Shown here: one piece after another, positions 28,734-39,399 of the stretch | How positions within the stretch are numbered: position 1 is the first letter of the stretch | Layout: each line of letters begins with the position of its first letter | Assembly: GCA_026710965.1 (NCBI GenBank) | Contig: JAPOQB010000272.1 | Coordinates: 18,644-82,643 of the forward strand | Source of the DNA: Deltaproteobacteria bacterium | Lineage (GTDB): Bacteria; Desulfobacterota; Binatia; UBA9968; JAJDTQ01 | DNA: 64,000 nucleotides | Reading direction: 5' to 3' | Position numbers and translations under genes: made by a program | The notes under the pieces: generated by a model | What the model was told of the DNA's origin: nothing | The model's input: only the letters and a program-made list of their open reading frames with translations | Database searches by the model: none

Positions 28734-28935
28734 GCCGCCATGTTACTGGTACGGGCCCCCAGCGTCGCCGCCCCATCCGACCCATCCGACCCATCAAGCG
28801 AACCTGCCGGTCGGCTGTCCGTCGGCGCATCGCCCGCGTACCGCTCAGCGGCGGATGTGCCGATGCGCCCACCAAGGAGTTGCTTGAACGGGTTCGCAGC
28901 GGTCATCATGAAGCACCAATGGCGAGCCATACGCG

Positions 28936-29181
28936 GTGAAGCATGAGATCATCATCTACTGGAGCGTGGACGACAACGCGTTCATCGCCGAAGTCCCTGC
29001 ACTGCCCGGCTGCGCCGCCGACGGCAGCACCTACCAGGAAGCTCTCGACAACGTACAGGTCGTCATCCGGGAGTGGATCGAGACCGCCAACGAACTCGGT
29101 AGAACGCCCCCCGAGCCAAAGAAGGCCGGCAGGACACCGACAAGGGATCGAGACATGCAAGGCACGTCTTCGGGCACTTGA
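28936..29181 (+). CDS. HicB-family antitoxin-like protein
   Basis: 81 residues from GTG 28936. IIYWSVDDNAFIAEVPALPG followed by CAADGSTYQEALDNVQVVI and EWIETANELG is the complete HicB/UPF0150 partial RNase-H fold. The C-terminus is a short charged tail rather than an RHH or HTH DNA-binding domain. No hicA gene (about 60 codons with a double-stranded-RNA-binding fold) is found on either side, so this is an orphan at the boundary of the defence island. Confidence 0.8.
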   Translation: MKHEIIIYWSVDDNAFIAEVPALPGCAADGSTYQEALDNVQVVIREWIETANELGRTPPEPKKAGRTPTRDRDMQGTSSGT

Positions 29182-29251
29182 CCAACTCAGGTGACGCTGG
29201 ACGCTGGGAATTCAGATGACACCATGTTTACGCACCCGGTTTCTGGTGTGG

Positions 29252-32222
29252 TCAACCAGCGGCCAACGGGAAGCCTTGTTGTTGCTGCGTGAGGTAATGC
29301 CCGAAGACCAGCTCCGACTTCTTGGTGACCTCGTCCTCGGAGTACGATTCGGGTAAGCCCGTTTTGTCGCTGTAGAGAAAGTCGCGGATGGTTTGTTTCA
29401 CTTGGTCACGCGTTGCCTGCTTCTGGTTCCAGTCGCGGATGCGGGTCAGTTGGTGGCGCAGTGTTGCGTAGAGGTCGACTGCGACCTGCTTGATACGGTC
29501 GATGTCTGCCGGTGTAAGGTCTTTCTTCTTGAGGAGATCGAACAAAGTCAGCGTCGGCTCGTCGAGGCCCTCCCGGAGAGCACGCTCCTGTTCATCGTCG
29601 AGCTTGGAGACGAACTTGAGCAGCGCCTCGAACGTCTTCTCGATCGTCACGCGGTCCTTCTCGCGATTGTAGTCGGCGACCAGTTGCTCGAAGTGCTGCT
29701 GGAAGTCGGTGCGCAGTGGGTTTTGCTCAAGCATCCGGGCAAGCCGCTTGTCGACGGCGGCCATCAGATTCTGTACGTGCGTGTTCTGTGTCGGGCTGCG
29801 GGCGAACTCCTGGCGCAGACGTTCGAAGTCGATGGCCGATATATCATATGGCGTCGATGATTCCCGAATCTGTCCCGTGCCAGCGGGTGCTATGTATTCC
29901 CCGACGATGTCGTGCAGCTCGCGGATGATCTGGGAGATGTCGGCGTTGTCGCGGTCCGCCTGTAGGCTCTTGTAGACGATGTCGATCGCGTCATAGGCGC
30001 TGCGGAAGACATGGACCTCCTTCAGGGTCAGGCTTGCCCTGAACTTTCGGAACACGATACGGGCCATGATCTCGAAGCGTTTCCGCGTCTCGTCGTTCTC
30101 GTTGACCACCTCCTTGGCGGCGGCAATGGCAGCGTTGCGCTCGAATCCGTCCTTCTCAATGATCTCCTCGAGCCGAAACGCCTTTGTGGCGAGGAACTCC
30201 CGCACCGAATCGATGGCCTCGGCCAGTTCGTCGAGCAACTCCTCATGGGGTTTCGCGGGAAGATCCTCCCCTCCCCCGTCGTCCGCTCCCGTGTGGCCAG
30301 CGAAGGTCGCAAGCGCGCGCCGGAGGTTCTTCAGGATGCCGCAGTAGTCGACAATGAGGCCGTTGTTCTTGCCTTCGTGCACGCGGTTCGCCCTTGCGAT
30401 GGCCTGCATCAGGGTGTGCGCCTTGAGCGGCTTGTCGAGGTAAAGGGTGGCGAGGCTCTTGACGTCGAACCCGGTGAGCCACATCGCGCAGACGATGGCG
30501 ACCCGGAACGGGTGGCCGTCCTTCTTGAAGCGCGATCACGCCAGTGTTTCCCGATCAGGCCGTGCATCCTGACGGCGGTGATCTTGTCGATGGCGATCAA
30601 CATCGCCTTGCCGCTGTCCCACGCCGTGGTGTAGTGCGAGACGAAGTCCCGGGCGACGGCGTCGAGGCGATCGGGGGCGGTGATGATGTGGTAGTCGCGC
30701 TTCAGTTCCCGTTCGAGCCGCTGCTCCACGTCGACGTCATCGGCTTCGAACTCGTCGAGCTTCTCCGCGATCCGCTCGTTCAGGCCGTCGGTGGCGACGC
30801 CAAGCTTTTCGCCACGCGCATCGTAGTAGAGAGGCACGGTGGGGCCGTCCTCCACCGCCCGCTGGAACCCGTAACGCGAGCCGTAGTCGCCGAACACCCG
30901 CCGGGTGAGTTCGTCCTCCTTCATCAGCGGGGTGCCCGTGAACGCGATGTAGAGGGCGTTGGGAAGGGCGTTGCGCTGGTTCAGCGCCATCCGTCCGTAC
31001 TGGGTACGGTGCGCCTCGTCCACGATGACGATAATGTCGTCGCGCTCGGAGTAGGGCTCGCCGGGCACAACGTCCTGGTTGAATTTCTGAATCAGCGAGA
31101 AGACGTATGCCTTGTGCTCGCCGAGCAACCGCTTGAGGTGCCGGCCGCTCCCGGCCCGCACCTCCTCCTGCTCGCCGACGACACCGCAGCCGGCGTAGGT
31201 CCGGTAGATCTGGTTGTCCAGATCTACCGGTCGCACAGCACCAGGAAGGTGAAGTTGCCGCCGAGCTTGCGGTGCACCTTGCGGCTGAAGAACACCATGG
31301 AATAGGACTTGCCGGCCCCCTGCGTGTGCCAGAAGACGTCCAGCCTGCCGTCCGCGGTCTGCCGTTCCTCCACGGCGCGCACCGCTCGGGTCACGCCGAG
31401 GTACTGCTGGTTCTGAACGACCACCTTGACGAGCCTCTCGCCACTGTCGTCGAACAGGACGTAGTTCTCGAACAGGTCGAGGAAATTTGCCTTGGTGCAT
31501 ACCCCCTTGAGCAGCGTCTCCATGTCCACGACACCGGGTTCGTCTTCGTCGAGGCGCTTCCACTCGCGGAAGTACTCGAAGGGCGCCGAGTAGCTGCCGA
31601 TGCGGGCGTCCACGCCGTTGCCGAGCACCGCGAACGCATTGTGATGAAACACGTGGGGGATGGTGTCCCGGTAGTCGTCGAGGTTTTCTTCGTAGGCGTG
31701 GCGAACGTTGCGGTGGATGCTCTTCAGTTCCATGAACAGCAGCGGAATGCCGTTCACGAAGCCCACCAGGTCGGCGCGGCGGCGGTAGAGCGGCCCCTTG
31801 ATCCACAACTCACGCACCACGAGGAAATGGTTGTTCTCCGGATCGTCGAAGTCGAACACGCGCAGGGTACGCGTCTCCATACCGCCGCGCAGGTCCCGAT
31901 ACGTGACCTTCACGCCGTTGCGCAGGAGACCATATTTCTCGTGGTTGGCCTGCAGCGTGGACTGAGCCGCGCTCACTTCGACGATGGCGCGGATGGCGTT
32001 GTCGTAGGCCTCGGCAGGCAGGCCCGGATTGTTGACCTCCAGCGCTTGCCGAAGGTAGCGCGCAAGCACCACCTCTTCCTCGCGCGTCCGACCCAGCGTC
32101 CCATCCGGCCCGAAGGTCTCGCTGTTGTAGGCGTAGACGGACTGCCAGCCGAGCCGTTCCTCCAGGTACTCGGCGGTGGTTTGCTGGACGAGGGTGTCTT
32201 CGCTATAGAGCGCCGGGCTCAT
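29252..32222 (-). pseudogene. hsdR: Type I restriction enzyme R subunit, broken
   Basis: The start ATG 32222 follows GGAGG. Segment 1 (to 31224) contains the HsdR N-nuclease (DLVGFVNGIPLLFMELK) and Walker A region WHTQGAGKSYSM. At about 31225 a single G appears missing (GACCGGTAGATC), giving an in-frame stop; the next frame continues with VDLDNQIYRTY, IVIVDEAHRTQYG and IAFTGTPLM. Around 30535 the frame changes again, between LIGKHW and RFKKDGHPFRVAIVCAMWLTGFDV; this joint lacks the 60-100 residues usually present there, so a real deletion has occurred. The remaining C-terminus ends at 29252. The motor subunit cannot be made whole. Confidence 0.88.
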
Positions 32223-32313
32223 CGGGCCTCCATCGTCCACACCGGGAGCCTCGGACCGCTTCGGAGTCACCACGACTACGCCATCGCCCGCCATGCCGAG
32301 CGTAGTCGTGCGA

Positions 32314-33191
32314 TCAGATCAGTCGTCTTGGCGAAATCGCGCACCGCAAGGTCGAATCCCGACGCTGGTTCAGCAAGTAATTCCTGCCAAATACAACACA
32401 TGCACGACCTACATTGCCTGTTAAAGATAATTGTATATCTCCAGTTTCGAGAGCGCAATGCTTCTTCATTTCCTCTGGTAAGAGATTAGTCTTTGATGGG
32501 CACTCGGGAACGAACTGAGCATCATGAACGTTCTTGATGGTGACAATTCCATACTTCCCATCCTGCTCGTACGTTTTGCTCTTGAACGCGAATCCTCCAA
32601 GAAAACTGAACAAATCAGCATAAGCCTTTCTCTCCCATCCCTCCGGAACACCATCGATGATCCTCGTGCTCTCATGGCCGGGAAAGCCGAGCCGGACGAA
32701 CCACTCCCGGTATAGTTCGCCCGCCGCTTGTTCCAGCAGTACAATTCTCCGCCGGTTGTTTTCGATCAGGTCGTCGTAGGCGGACAGGATATGAGTGATG
32801 CGTTCCTGGCAGGATCGATCTGGAACGCGCACGTTCAACCTATGCAGAACATTGCGATCAACGCCAGGCACTGCTGCTTTGTCGATCCTGTAGTCGCAAA
32901 TAGCGTCCTTCAAGAAATATGAGACGAACTGAGGGTCATTCCCCTTGAAGTCGGTTACGTAGAGTGCCGTGTTGAGAGGCCAATATGAGCGCCGCAAGAA
33001 AAGACCTCGCCAAGCGTGCCATATCGACCGGTTACGACACCCGGCGCATCGGACTTGGACGCGTTGTGGAACCCGGTAACGCCGGAGGAGGAGACAATCG
33101 GAACCTCTCCATCCTGCCGACTATGCGTAGGGAGATCGTGACCACGCTTTAGGGTCATGACATCGCCAAGCGTGCAATTCGTCCATGTCAT
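32314..33191 (-). pseudogene. hsdS: Type I restriction specificity subunit, frameshifted and truncated
   Basis: The first 78 residues (WTNCTLGDVMTLKRGHDLP... GEVF) form the start of target recognition domain 1. One T seems missing in a TTTT run near 33000; another frame continues FLRRSYWPLNTALYVTDFKGND, the central conserved helix ...RITHILSAYDDLIENNRRRI and the second TRD to YLLNQR, after which coding similarity is lost and a stop follows at 32314. The last part of TRD2 and the C-terminal helix are absent. It lies between the broken DUF1016 nuclease gene and hsdR. Confidence 0.85.
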
Positions 33192-33254
33192 GTGCTAATC
33201 TGCCAACTGTAAGAGATCGCCGGCGGCCGTCCTACTGCTTGTCCCACCAATTCT

Positions 33255-34338
33255 TCAGGTTCTCTCGTCCGCATCACTGAGCTCCGCCTCGATCTCCTCG
33301 ATGGTCGGCATGGTGCCCTTGAGGTCGTTGGGAAGGACCTCGACCAAGCGCGTTTCCCAGTCCGCGACACCGAGGGGCTTGGCGAGGTCGCGTAGGGCGT
33401 ACTCGACAACCATCCGGTCCTTGCCCTTGCACAGCAGCAGGCCGATGGTGGGCGCGTCGTCGGGGTGGCGCATCAGGTCGTCCACGGCGGAGAGGTACAG
33501 GTTCATCTGGCCGACGAAGGAGGGGCTGAACGGGACTGCCTTGAGCTCGACTACGACGTAACGGCGGAGTTGAAGGTGGTAGAACAGCAGGTCCACGCGA
33601 AAGTCGCTGTCGCCGACCTCCAGGAGCACCTGCCGGCCGACGAAGGAGAATCCGGCACCCATCTCCAGCAGGAACCGCTGGATGTGGTCCACGAGACCCT
33701 GTTCGAGCTCCCGTTCCGTACGCGGTTTGGCAGTGCCGAGGAAGTCGAACAGGTACGGGTCCTTGAATGCCTGCGTGGCCAGATCGGAGTCGGGCGGCGG
33801 CATTGTCCGGGGGAAGTTGGTGACGGCGCCGCCCTGGCGCTCGTACAGGCGCGCGCGGATCTGTAGCTCAAGTATCTCCCGGCTCCAGCCCTGCTCGATG
33901 GCCTTGCGGGCGTACCAGATGCGCGTCTCGGGGAGGTCCAATTTGTGCAACAGGGCCAGATTGCTGCGCCAGGGTATTTGTGCAACGGTGCGTTGCACGA
34001 TTTCGCGCTCGGGCCATGCTGCGGCGAAGGCGCGCATGTACTTGAGGTTGCGGGGCGAGAATCCGCGCATGTCCGTAAACGCCTGCCGGAGGTCGTGCGA
34101 TGGTCCCGGCGCCCCAGCCTTCCCGCTCTTGGCGGGCGAGAATCGCCTTGCCGATATCCCAGTACAGCAACACCATCGCCTCGTTGGCCGCCAGCACGAC
34201 ACGCCCGCGCTCGGTGCGGACGCGCTCCTTGATCTCACCGAGCAGCGCAGCGTAATCAGCAGGCAACGCTGCTTTTCCCGGCGGTGCCGGGATCGACGCG
34301 CCGGTGCGCCGACGTCCCATGGTCTTGCGCTCTTTCAC
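33255..34338 (-). pseudogene. DUF1016 (YhcG-type) PD-(D/E)XK nuclease, frameshifted
   Basis: The N-terminal DUF1016 domain is in one frame (YAALLGEIKERVRTERGRVV... EGWGAGTI) and continues in another (HDLRQAFTDMRGFSPRNLKYM... ) with a short loss of bases at about 34100. The C-terminal nuclease is well preserved: GRQVLLEVGDSDFRVDLLFYH and YVVVELKAVPFSP supply the D...ExK site, with GLLLCKGKDRMVVEYAL. A GTG at 34338 overlaps the hsdM stop (GTGA). YhcG proteins are frequent passengers of type I loci. Function is probably lost unless the downstream frame is re-initiated. Confidence 0.85.
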
Positions 34339-35690
34339 AGCCCCAGCGCCTCGAAGTTCCGCTTGATGGTCGCCGCCAGTTGGACAGACTCCGCGTTGAG
34401 CACGTCGAGTTCCGAGTGGATGTCCCGCATCGTCTGGGCGAAGTCGAAGTTCTCGTCTTCTTCCTCCGGCGCGACACCGACGTAGCGCCCCGGTGTCAGG
34501 CTCCAATCGTTGCCGGCCAATTCGTCGTGGCCGACCAGCTTCACGAGCCCTTCGACATCGCGCAGGGCCGCGTCCGGAAACCGCTCCTGAAGCCAGCGTG
34601 CCTGCAGCCAGAAGTAGCGCGGCGCTCTGAGATGCTCGACCGCGCCGTCGCGCGCTTCGCCGACCGCTTTGAGCGGGCTGCCGCGGCCGTTCCGGCGCCC
34701 CTCGGTCACGCGCGACAGTAAGCGGTGGAGGTGATCGGCCTGACGGATCAGGTCGCGCCCTGCTTCTGCCACGGGCTGGGCCTGGGCGGCGAACGCCGTG
34801 AGCCCGGCGTTGTCGCGGCGGGCCGAATCCCATGCGGCGCGGAGTTCGCCCGCCGCCGACTCGAAGGCGTCGAGGTCGTGGGCGAATGACTCCCGCGCGT
34901 TGTCGAACTCCGTCAGGTTCTGTGCGCGGTCGTCGAAAAGCTCGCCATCGGCACACGCCGCGGCAGCATCGGCAAGCGCGTCAGCCAGGCGGCGAACGGG
35001 CGGTGCGGCGTTGCCGGCTGCGTCGACCATGCTGTCGAGGTGCTCGGCCACGAGGGCGAGGAAGCGGTCGCCCTGGCCCCTATAGAGCCAGACGATGGCC
35101 GCCAAGTTCTTCTGCTGCTCCGGCGTGAAGTCGTAGATCTTGCGCGTTACCTTCCGGTGGACGTTGCGCGCGTCGATCATCAGCAACTTCCCCTGCCGCT
35201 CGGCGGGTTTGGCCTTGTCGAGGAACCACAGCTCGCACGGCACCGTGCGCGTGTAGAAGAATCCGGAACGGATCGCCATCATCACGTCCAGGTGTCCGGC
35301 CTCGATCAGCTTGCGGCGCATTTTCGCTTCCTCGCCGCCCGCCGACGACGCCTGCGAGGACATCACGAACCCGGCCCGGCCGCAGTCGTTTAGGTAGCTG
35401 TCGAAGTAGGAAATCCACAGGTAGTTGCCGTTGGAGACCTTGCCCTTCTTGTTCACGCCAGGCAGGGCATACGGCAGGCGCGGGTCGTTCTTCACTTTCT
35501 CCGCGTCCACCTCGTCGACGTTGAACGGTGGATTGGCCATGACGAAGTCGCACTTGCCGAACAGTTCGTGCGGATCCGGCAGGAAGTACTCGTTGCTGGC
35601 GAAGTTGGAGTTGGCCCGTAGGTTGTCCGCGCTCGACCAGAGCCGTTTCTCGATCTCGCCGATGTGTTCCAACAATGTGCTCCTGCTCAA
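34335..35690 (-). pseudogene. hsdM: Type I restriction M subunit with large in-frame internal deletion
   Basis: The protein begins LLEHIGEIEKRLWSSADNLR then ANSNFASNEYFLP, a normal HsdM N-terminus, and jumps directly to DPHELFGKCDFVMANPPFNVDEV. The usual 200 or so residues between, which include the SAM-binding motif I (DPxCGSGG), are missing without loss of frame. NPPF (catalytic motif IV) and the C-terminal region are intact to 34335. The likely start is TTG 35690; upstream codons to 35903 are unrelated. It cannot bind SAM normally, so the complex is not expected to methylate. Confidence 0.85.
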
Positions 35691-36120
35691 GATTCCCGAG
35701 TCCGCCGATCGGCCGGTCCGAGACCGTGTCAGGCGTGATGACCGGATGGCGCGCGCGCTCGACGCAACAACCGGTAGTCCATTATGGCCCTGATCACCTG
35801 TCGCCGTCGCCCCCGAACTCGGTAGCGGTAGCATTGTTTTGGATAGGACCGAGATATTGAGACGGTGCGAGGCAGACCCGCCACACCGACGGATGGCAAA
35901 CAAGAATAAATCGCGAAAAAGATGCGTGCACCACTTGACGCGGTTTTCGGGGCGCGTATCGGCTCACTACGGCGCGCGGCGGACCCTCCGACGCTCTGAA
36001 AACAGCTTGGCCTCCGTGGACGCGGCAGCGCCGCGCTGAGCGGCCTTCCGGGCGCTGTTTCGTCGCCTCCAAGGACTCGTTCGAGTCGTCTATTTTCAAT
36101 CCCGTGATATACTTACGCAT

Positions 36121-36336
36121 ATGCACGACACGCCCTTTCCCACCCCTTGGTCCACGGTCGCCGCGCTCCCCGACTACCTGCTCCTGTCGCAGACTTCGCA
36201 GCTTGCCCGCCACGAGCAGGCGCTGCAGGTCCTGGTGCTCGACCACCTGCGCGAGATTGAAGTGCGCCGCCTCCACCTGCCCCGTGGGTACGGCAGCCTG
36301 TACGACTACGCCATCATTGAGCCTATTTGTAAATAA
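36121..36336 (+). CDS. Truncated small protein, unrecognised
   Basis: 71 residues from ATG 36121: a helical, charged sequence (LPDYLLLSQTSQLARHEQAL, then LDHLREIEVRRLHLPRGYGS and LYDYAI) ending abruptly in IEPICK at a change to AT-rich sequence (TAAATAATATAATG). It resembles the N-terminus of HNH-type proteins in which an ...YGSLFDYAxxELGYS region leads into an HNH domain, but that domain is absent. I regard it as a 5' fragment. A TATACT box 11-16 bp before the ATG may be its -10. Confidence 0.4.
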   Translation: MHDTPFPTPWSTVAALPDYLLLSQTSQLARHEQALQVLVLDHLREIEVRRLHLPRGYGSLYDYAIIEPICK

Positions 36337-36577
36337 TATAATGTTTTACGCGCTACACGAATATCCCGTTATTGCTTTCGCAACCCCTTGGTGGTTTCCG
36401 AATATCCTTGACTCGCTTCGGTCTGGCGCCGGGACGCGCGCTGAGCCGGTCATCATGACTGTTGAGACTGCGCCGACTGCGGCTGCCACGGCCGCGCCCA
36501 CGTCCCTGACGTTCTACGCGACATAGGACACCGTCAACCGGTACCAAGCCGGCGTGCTGATGGGACAGATACCGTCC

Positions 36578-37740
36578 CTAAAGTGTCACGGCGAGGTTGC
36601 CCATGCTGCGAGCGTGTCCGGGTGCTCCTCCCCAAGCACACGCCGTCGGGCCTCAAACACCCGCTCTTCGAGTTCCCGGGCACCAGCACGGTCGCCATGC
36701 GCCCTGAGCATCGCGGCGAGGTTGCCCATGCTCGTGAGTGTATCCGGGTGCTCCTCCCCAAGCACACGCCGTCGGGTCTCCAACACCCGCTCCTTGAGTT
36801 CCCGCGCGCCGACGTGGTCGCTTTGGTCACCGAGCGTCACCGCGAGGTTGCTCATGCTCGTGAGCGTGTCCGGGTGCTCCTCCCCAAGCACACGCCGTCG
36901 TACCTCCAACGCCCGCTCCTTGAGTTCCCGGGCCCCAGCATGGTCGCCCTGCGCCAAGAGGGCCACCGCGAGGTTGTTCATGCTCGTGAGCGTGTCCGGG
37001 TGCTCCTCCCCAAGCACACGCCGAACAGTCTCCAACACCCGCTCCTGGAGTTCCCGCGCGCCGGCATGGTCGCCCTGCGCCAAAAGCACCATAGCGAAGT
37101 TGCTCGTGCTCGTGAGAGTGTCCGGGTGCTCCTCCCCAAGCACACGCCGTCGGGCCTCCAACGCGCGCTCCGCGAGTTCCCGTGCATCCTTATGATTTCC
37201 CTTCTGACTCAGAAAGATAGCCACGCGACTCAGCAACCGAGCAAACTCGTAAGTATCGATATGGTAAGCCTCATGGACCCGACCAAGTTGAGTAACGTGC
37301 TCTACTAGAGCCTCGTAACGCGGCCAGTCATGTGGGCAATAGGGGTCATCCGGACAAACATTATCAAGCATCCTATAGAAAGCCATGCGGTCTTCAGCCG
37401 CTGCAATTCGTGTGCGTACTACCTGTTGAGTCAAGCGGTGAAATAACAACGCATGTCCGCCATCATACGACCTAATCAGAATGCGCTTGGCCAATCCATA
37501 GCGACGTAATTCTCCCACGACATGGTTCCACTTCAAGCCGTCGCCCACCGTCTCCATAAACATACTCGGAAGCTGGTTACCAGCTTCGCGAAACATCCAT
37601 TCCGGTATCGGTTCCGAAGCCGCAAATGCACAAATGCGCAGCACTAACCGGGATCGCTCAGAGACCTTATCGAATGCCAGCGACAATGTCATAGCCAACG
37701 AAGGTTCGTAGTCAGCCTTCCGACCAACGATACGAGAGGA
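36578..37740 (-). pseudogene. TPR-repeat remnant of an NB-ARC/STAND-like protein
   Basis: The 5' side has the post-ATPase winged-helix region (LAMTLSLAFDKVSERSRLVLRICAF); the rest is kinesin-light-chain-like TPRs of 42 residues, each containing RRVLGEEHPDTLTS. The expected N-terminal P-loop NB-ARC domain is missing: at about 37740 the frame runs into the opposite-strand IS256 remnant. At the 3' end one base change (near 36608) shifts the frame from HPDTLAAWATSP to SMGNLAVTL, whose stop is at 36578. So the gene is cut at the 5' end and frameshifted at the 3' end. Confidence 0.75.
36600..37190 (-). repeat. 126-bp direct repeats encoding TPR units
   Basis: Four full and one partial tandem copies of about 126 bp encode the 42-residue TPR unit. 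Copies remain very similar at DNA level (recurring CTCCTCCCCAAGCACACGCC on the plus strand about every 126 bp), which suggests recent duplication or gene conversion and allows copy-number change by recombination. Confidence 0.85.
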
Positions 37741-37752
37741 CGCAACCAGGAA

Positions 37753-39036
37753 TGGATGCAGCAGATGCTGGTCGACGAGGTGACCGAATTCCTGGGGCGC
37801 GCGAAGCATCAGCCCCGCGTGGTGGACAAGCAGGGATTCCTACGCTCATATCTGCCTATAGGCGCTCCCCATCACGTGATCATAACTTCGCCGTGGTCAC
37901 CTCCTGGCGCACAAAATCAATGCTTTGTTTGCGCCCTTGGCCTGCTCCTTGAGTTGTGAAAGGATCGGACCAGCTTGCGTATCGGAGCGGCTACGGTAAG
38001 CCGAGGCGGCTGACGATGAGTAGCGGGTGCGCGATGTGGATGAACGGTTCGCGAACCGATTGCTGCCGCTGTTCACGCGCCGCACCATGAAGTGCAAGAT
38101 CTGCTGCCGGATCTGTATCTGCACGGGCTGGCGAGCGGTGACTTCGAGCTGGCGCTGAGCGGGCTGCTGGGCGATCAGGCAGCGCTGTCGGCAAGCACGG
38201 TGGCGCGGGTGAAGGAATGCTGGCAGGCAGAGTACAGCGAGTGGAAACAGGGCGGGATCGAGGACGAGATCGTGTACCTGTGGATGGACGGCGTGTACCT
38301 GAAAGCGGGGCTGGAGAAGGAGAAGGCGGCGTTGCTGGTGGCCATCGGAGTGAACGCGGACGGTCACAAGGTGGTGCTGGCGGTGAGCAGCGGGTACCGG
38401 GAGTCGACGGCGTCGTGGAGCGGGCTAGCTGAGAGCTGAGGGCACGGGGGGATGAATGAACCGCGTCTGGTGGTCGGGGACGGCAACCTGGGGCTGTGGA
38501 GCGCGTTGCGCAACGTGTTCCCGGGAGCCGCGGAGCAGCGCTGCGGGAATCATCGAGTGGTGAACGTGTTGACCCAGGTGCCCAAGCAGCGCCAGGGCGA
38601 AGCGCGCGAGCAGCTGACCAAGATTCCGTATCAGCGAAGCGAACCGCAGGCACGACAGAGAAGCGAGTGTTTCAGAACTGGTGTGTTGGCCACGGCTATG
38701 AGCGGGCCGCCGAGCTGATCGACGAGAACTGGGAGCAGATGGTGACGTTCTACCAGTTTCCGCGTGGCCACTGGCGGCACCTGCGAACCACCAACGTGGT
38801 GGAGTCGCCGTTCGCGGCGTTGCGGCTGCGCACGGACGCGGCGAAACGATTCAAGAAGGTCGCCAACGCGACCGCCGTGGTATGGAAGATGTTGTTGGTC
38901 GCCGAACGCAAGTTCCGGCGCAGCAATTCGCCCGAGCTACTGCCGGCCGTGGCCGCTGGGCAGCAGTATCACGACGGCCTACCGATCAGAGGAGGCCAAC
39001 ACCAAGAGACGCCGCCTGATCTGTTTACACACCTCT
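37753..39036 (+). pseudogene. IS256-family (mutator) transposase remnant
   Basis: Fragments in several frames together match an IS256-type transposase: WMQQMLVDEVTEFLGRAKHQ (37753), YRSGYGKPRRLTMSSG (about 37978), RVRDVDERFANRLLPLFTRR (about 38025), DLLPDLYLHGLASGDFELAL (38098), WMDGVYLKAGLEKEKAALLV (38281), MNEPRLVVGDGNLGLWSALR (38452) and TNVVESPFAALRLRTDAAKR (38790). An unrelated insertion lies at about 37845-37975 and there are at least three frameshifts or deletions. It is inactive. Its left end joins the 5'-truncated TPR gene. Confidence 0.85.
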
Positions 39037-39040
39037 TGAC
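39018..39040 (+). repeat. Likely right terminal inverted repeat of the IS256 remnant
   Basis: GATCTGTTTACACACCTCTT, followed by GAC, lies just past the transposase C-terminal region and has the TTTACACACCTCT form common to IS256-family ends. A matching left end is not found near 37740, consistent with loss of that end. Confidence 0.5.
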
Positions 39041-39044
39041 GGAA

Positions 39045-39250
39045 CCCCTCCAGGTGGGGCTTACGCCACAAGGGAAATCGAACTTCATGTTGCGGCCCGC
39101 GTGCTTGCTCCCCGCTTTTCGCGGCTCTTTCCGCCTCGCAGGCTTTCGACACCCCGCTCTCGGGCACAGGGGTTTCCACCTGTCACCTGGGGCCTGCTAC
39201 CCGGTGCTCCGACGCTTACCGGGACGGGACGACCTATCACCCGTTTGAGT
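39045..39250 (-). ncRNA. Candidate group II intron 5' fragment
   Basis: The minus strand holds a run of paired segments and GAAA-type loops (AGGTGGAAACCCCTGTG, GTGTCGAAAGCCTGCGAGG, AGAGCCGCGAAAAGCGG) in the order and style of group II intron domain I. The plus-strand frame across it is low in similarity to any protein. No reverse transcriptase gene follows, so at most it is a 5' fragment. Assignment is from pattern memory, not from a covariance search. Confidence 0.35.
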
Positions 39251-39258
39251 CATGCAGC

Positions 39259-39278
39259 GTGACATAGTCATCTGTCAC
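39259..39278. promoter_or_regulatory. Palindrome upstream of alpA-like gene
   Basis: GTGACA (39259-39264) and TGTCAC (39273-39278) form a perfect 6-bp inverted repeat around 8 bp, about 120 bp before the alpA-like start. It could be an operator for a dimeric repressor. Confidence 0.4.
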
Positions 39279-39399
39279 CCTTCCGGGCTGCCAATCGCTG
39301 CATCGCCATACCACGGGTTGACTAGATGCGGTCTGGAACGTAGAATCCGACTTGTCCTGCTCATCGGTGCTGAATCATTCTGTTCTGGGGAGTTGACAC

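Noticed and set aside
29181..29252. hicA toxin gene next to the HicB-like gene
   Set aside because: The gap is too short and neither strand holds a 60-codon frame with the HicA pattern.
36600..37190. CRISPR-like array
   Set aside because: The 126-bp period encodes 42-residue TPR units continuous in frame; there are no variable spacers between short repeats.
37845..37980. NB-ARC-like segment (GAPHHVIITS) within the IS256 remnant
   Set aside because: A short chance resemblance on the plus strand, whereas the TPR gene that would need an NB-ARC domain is on the minus strand; too weak to claim.
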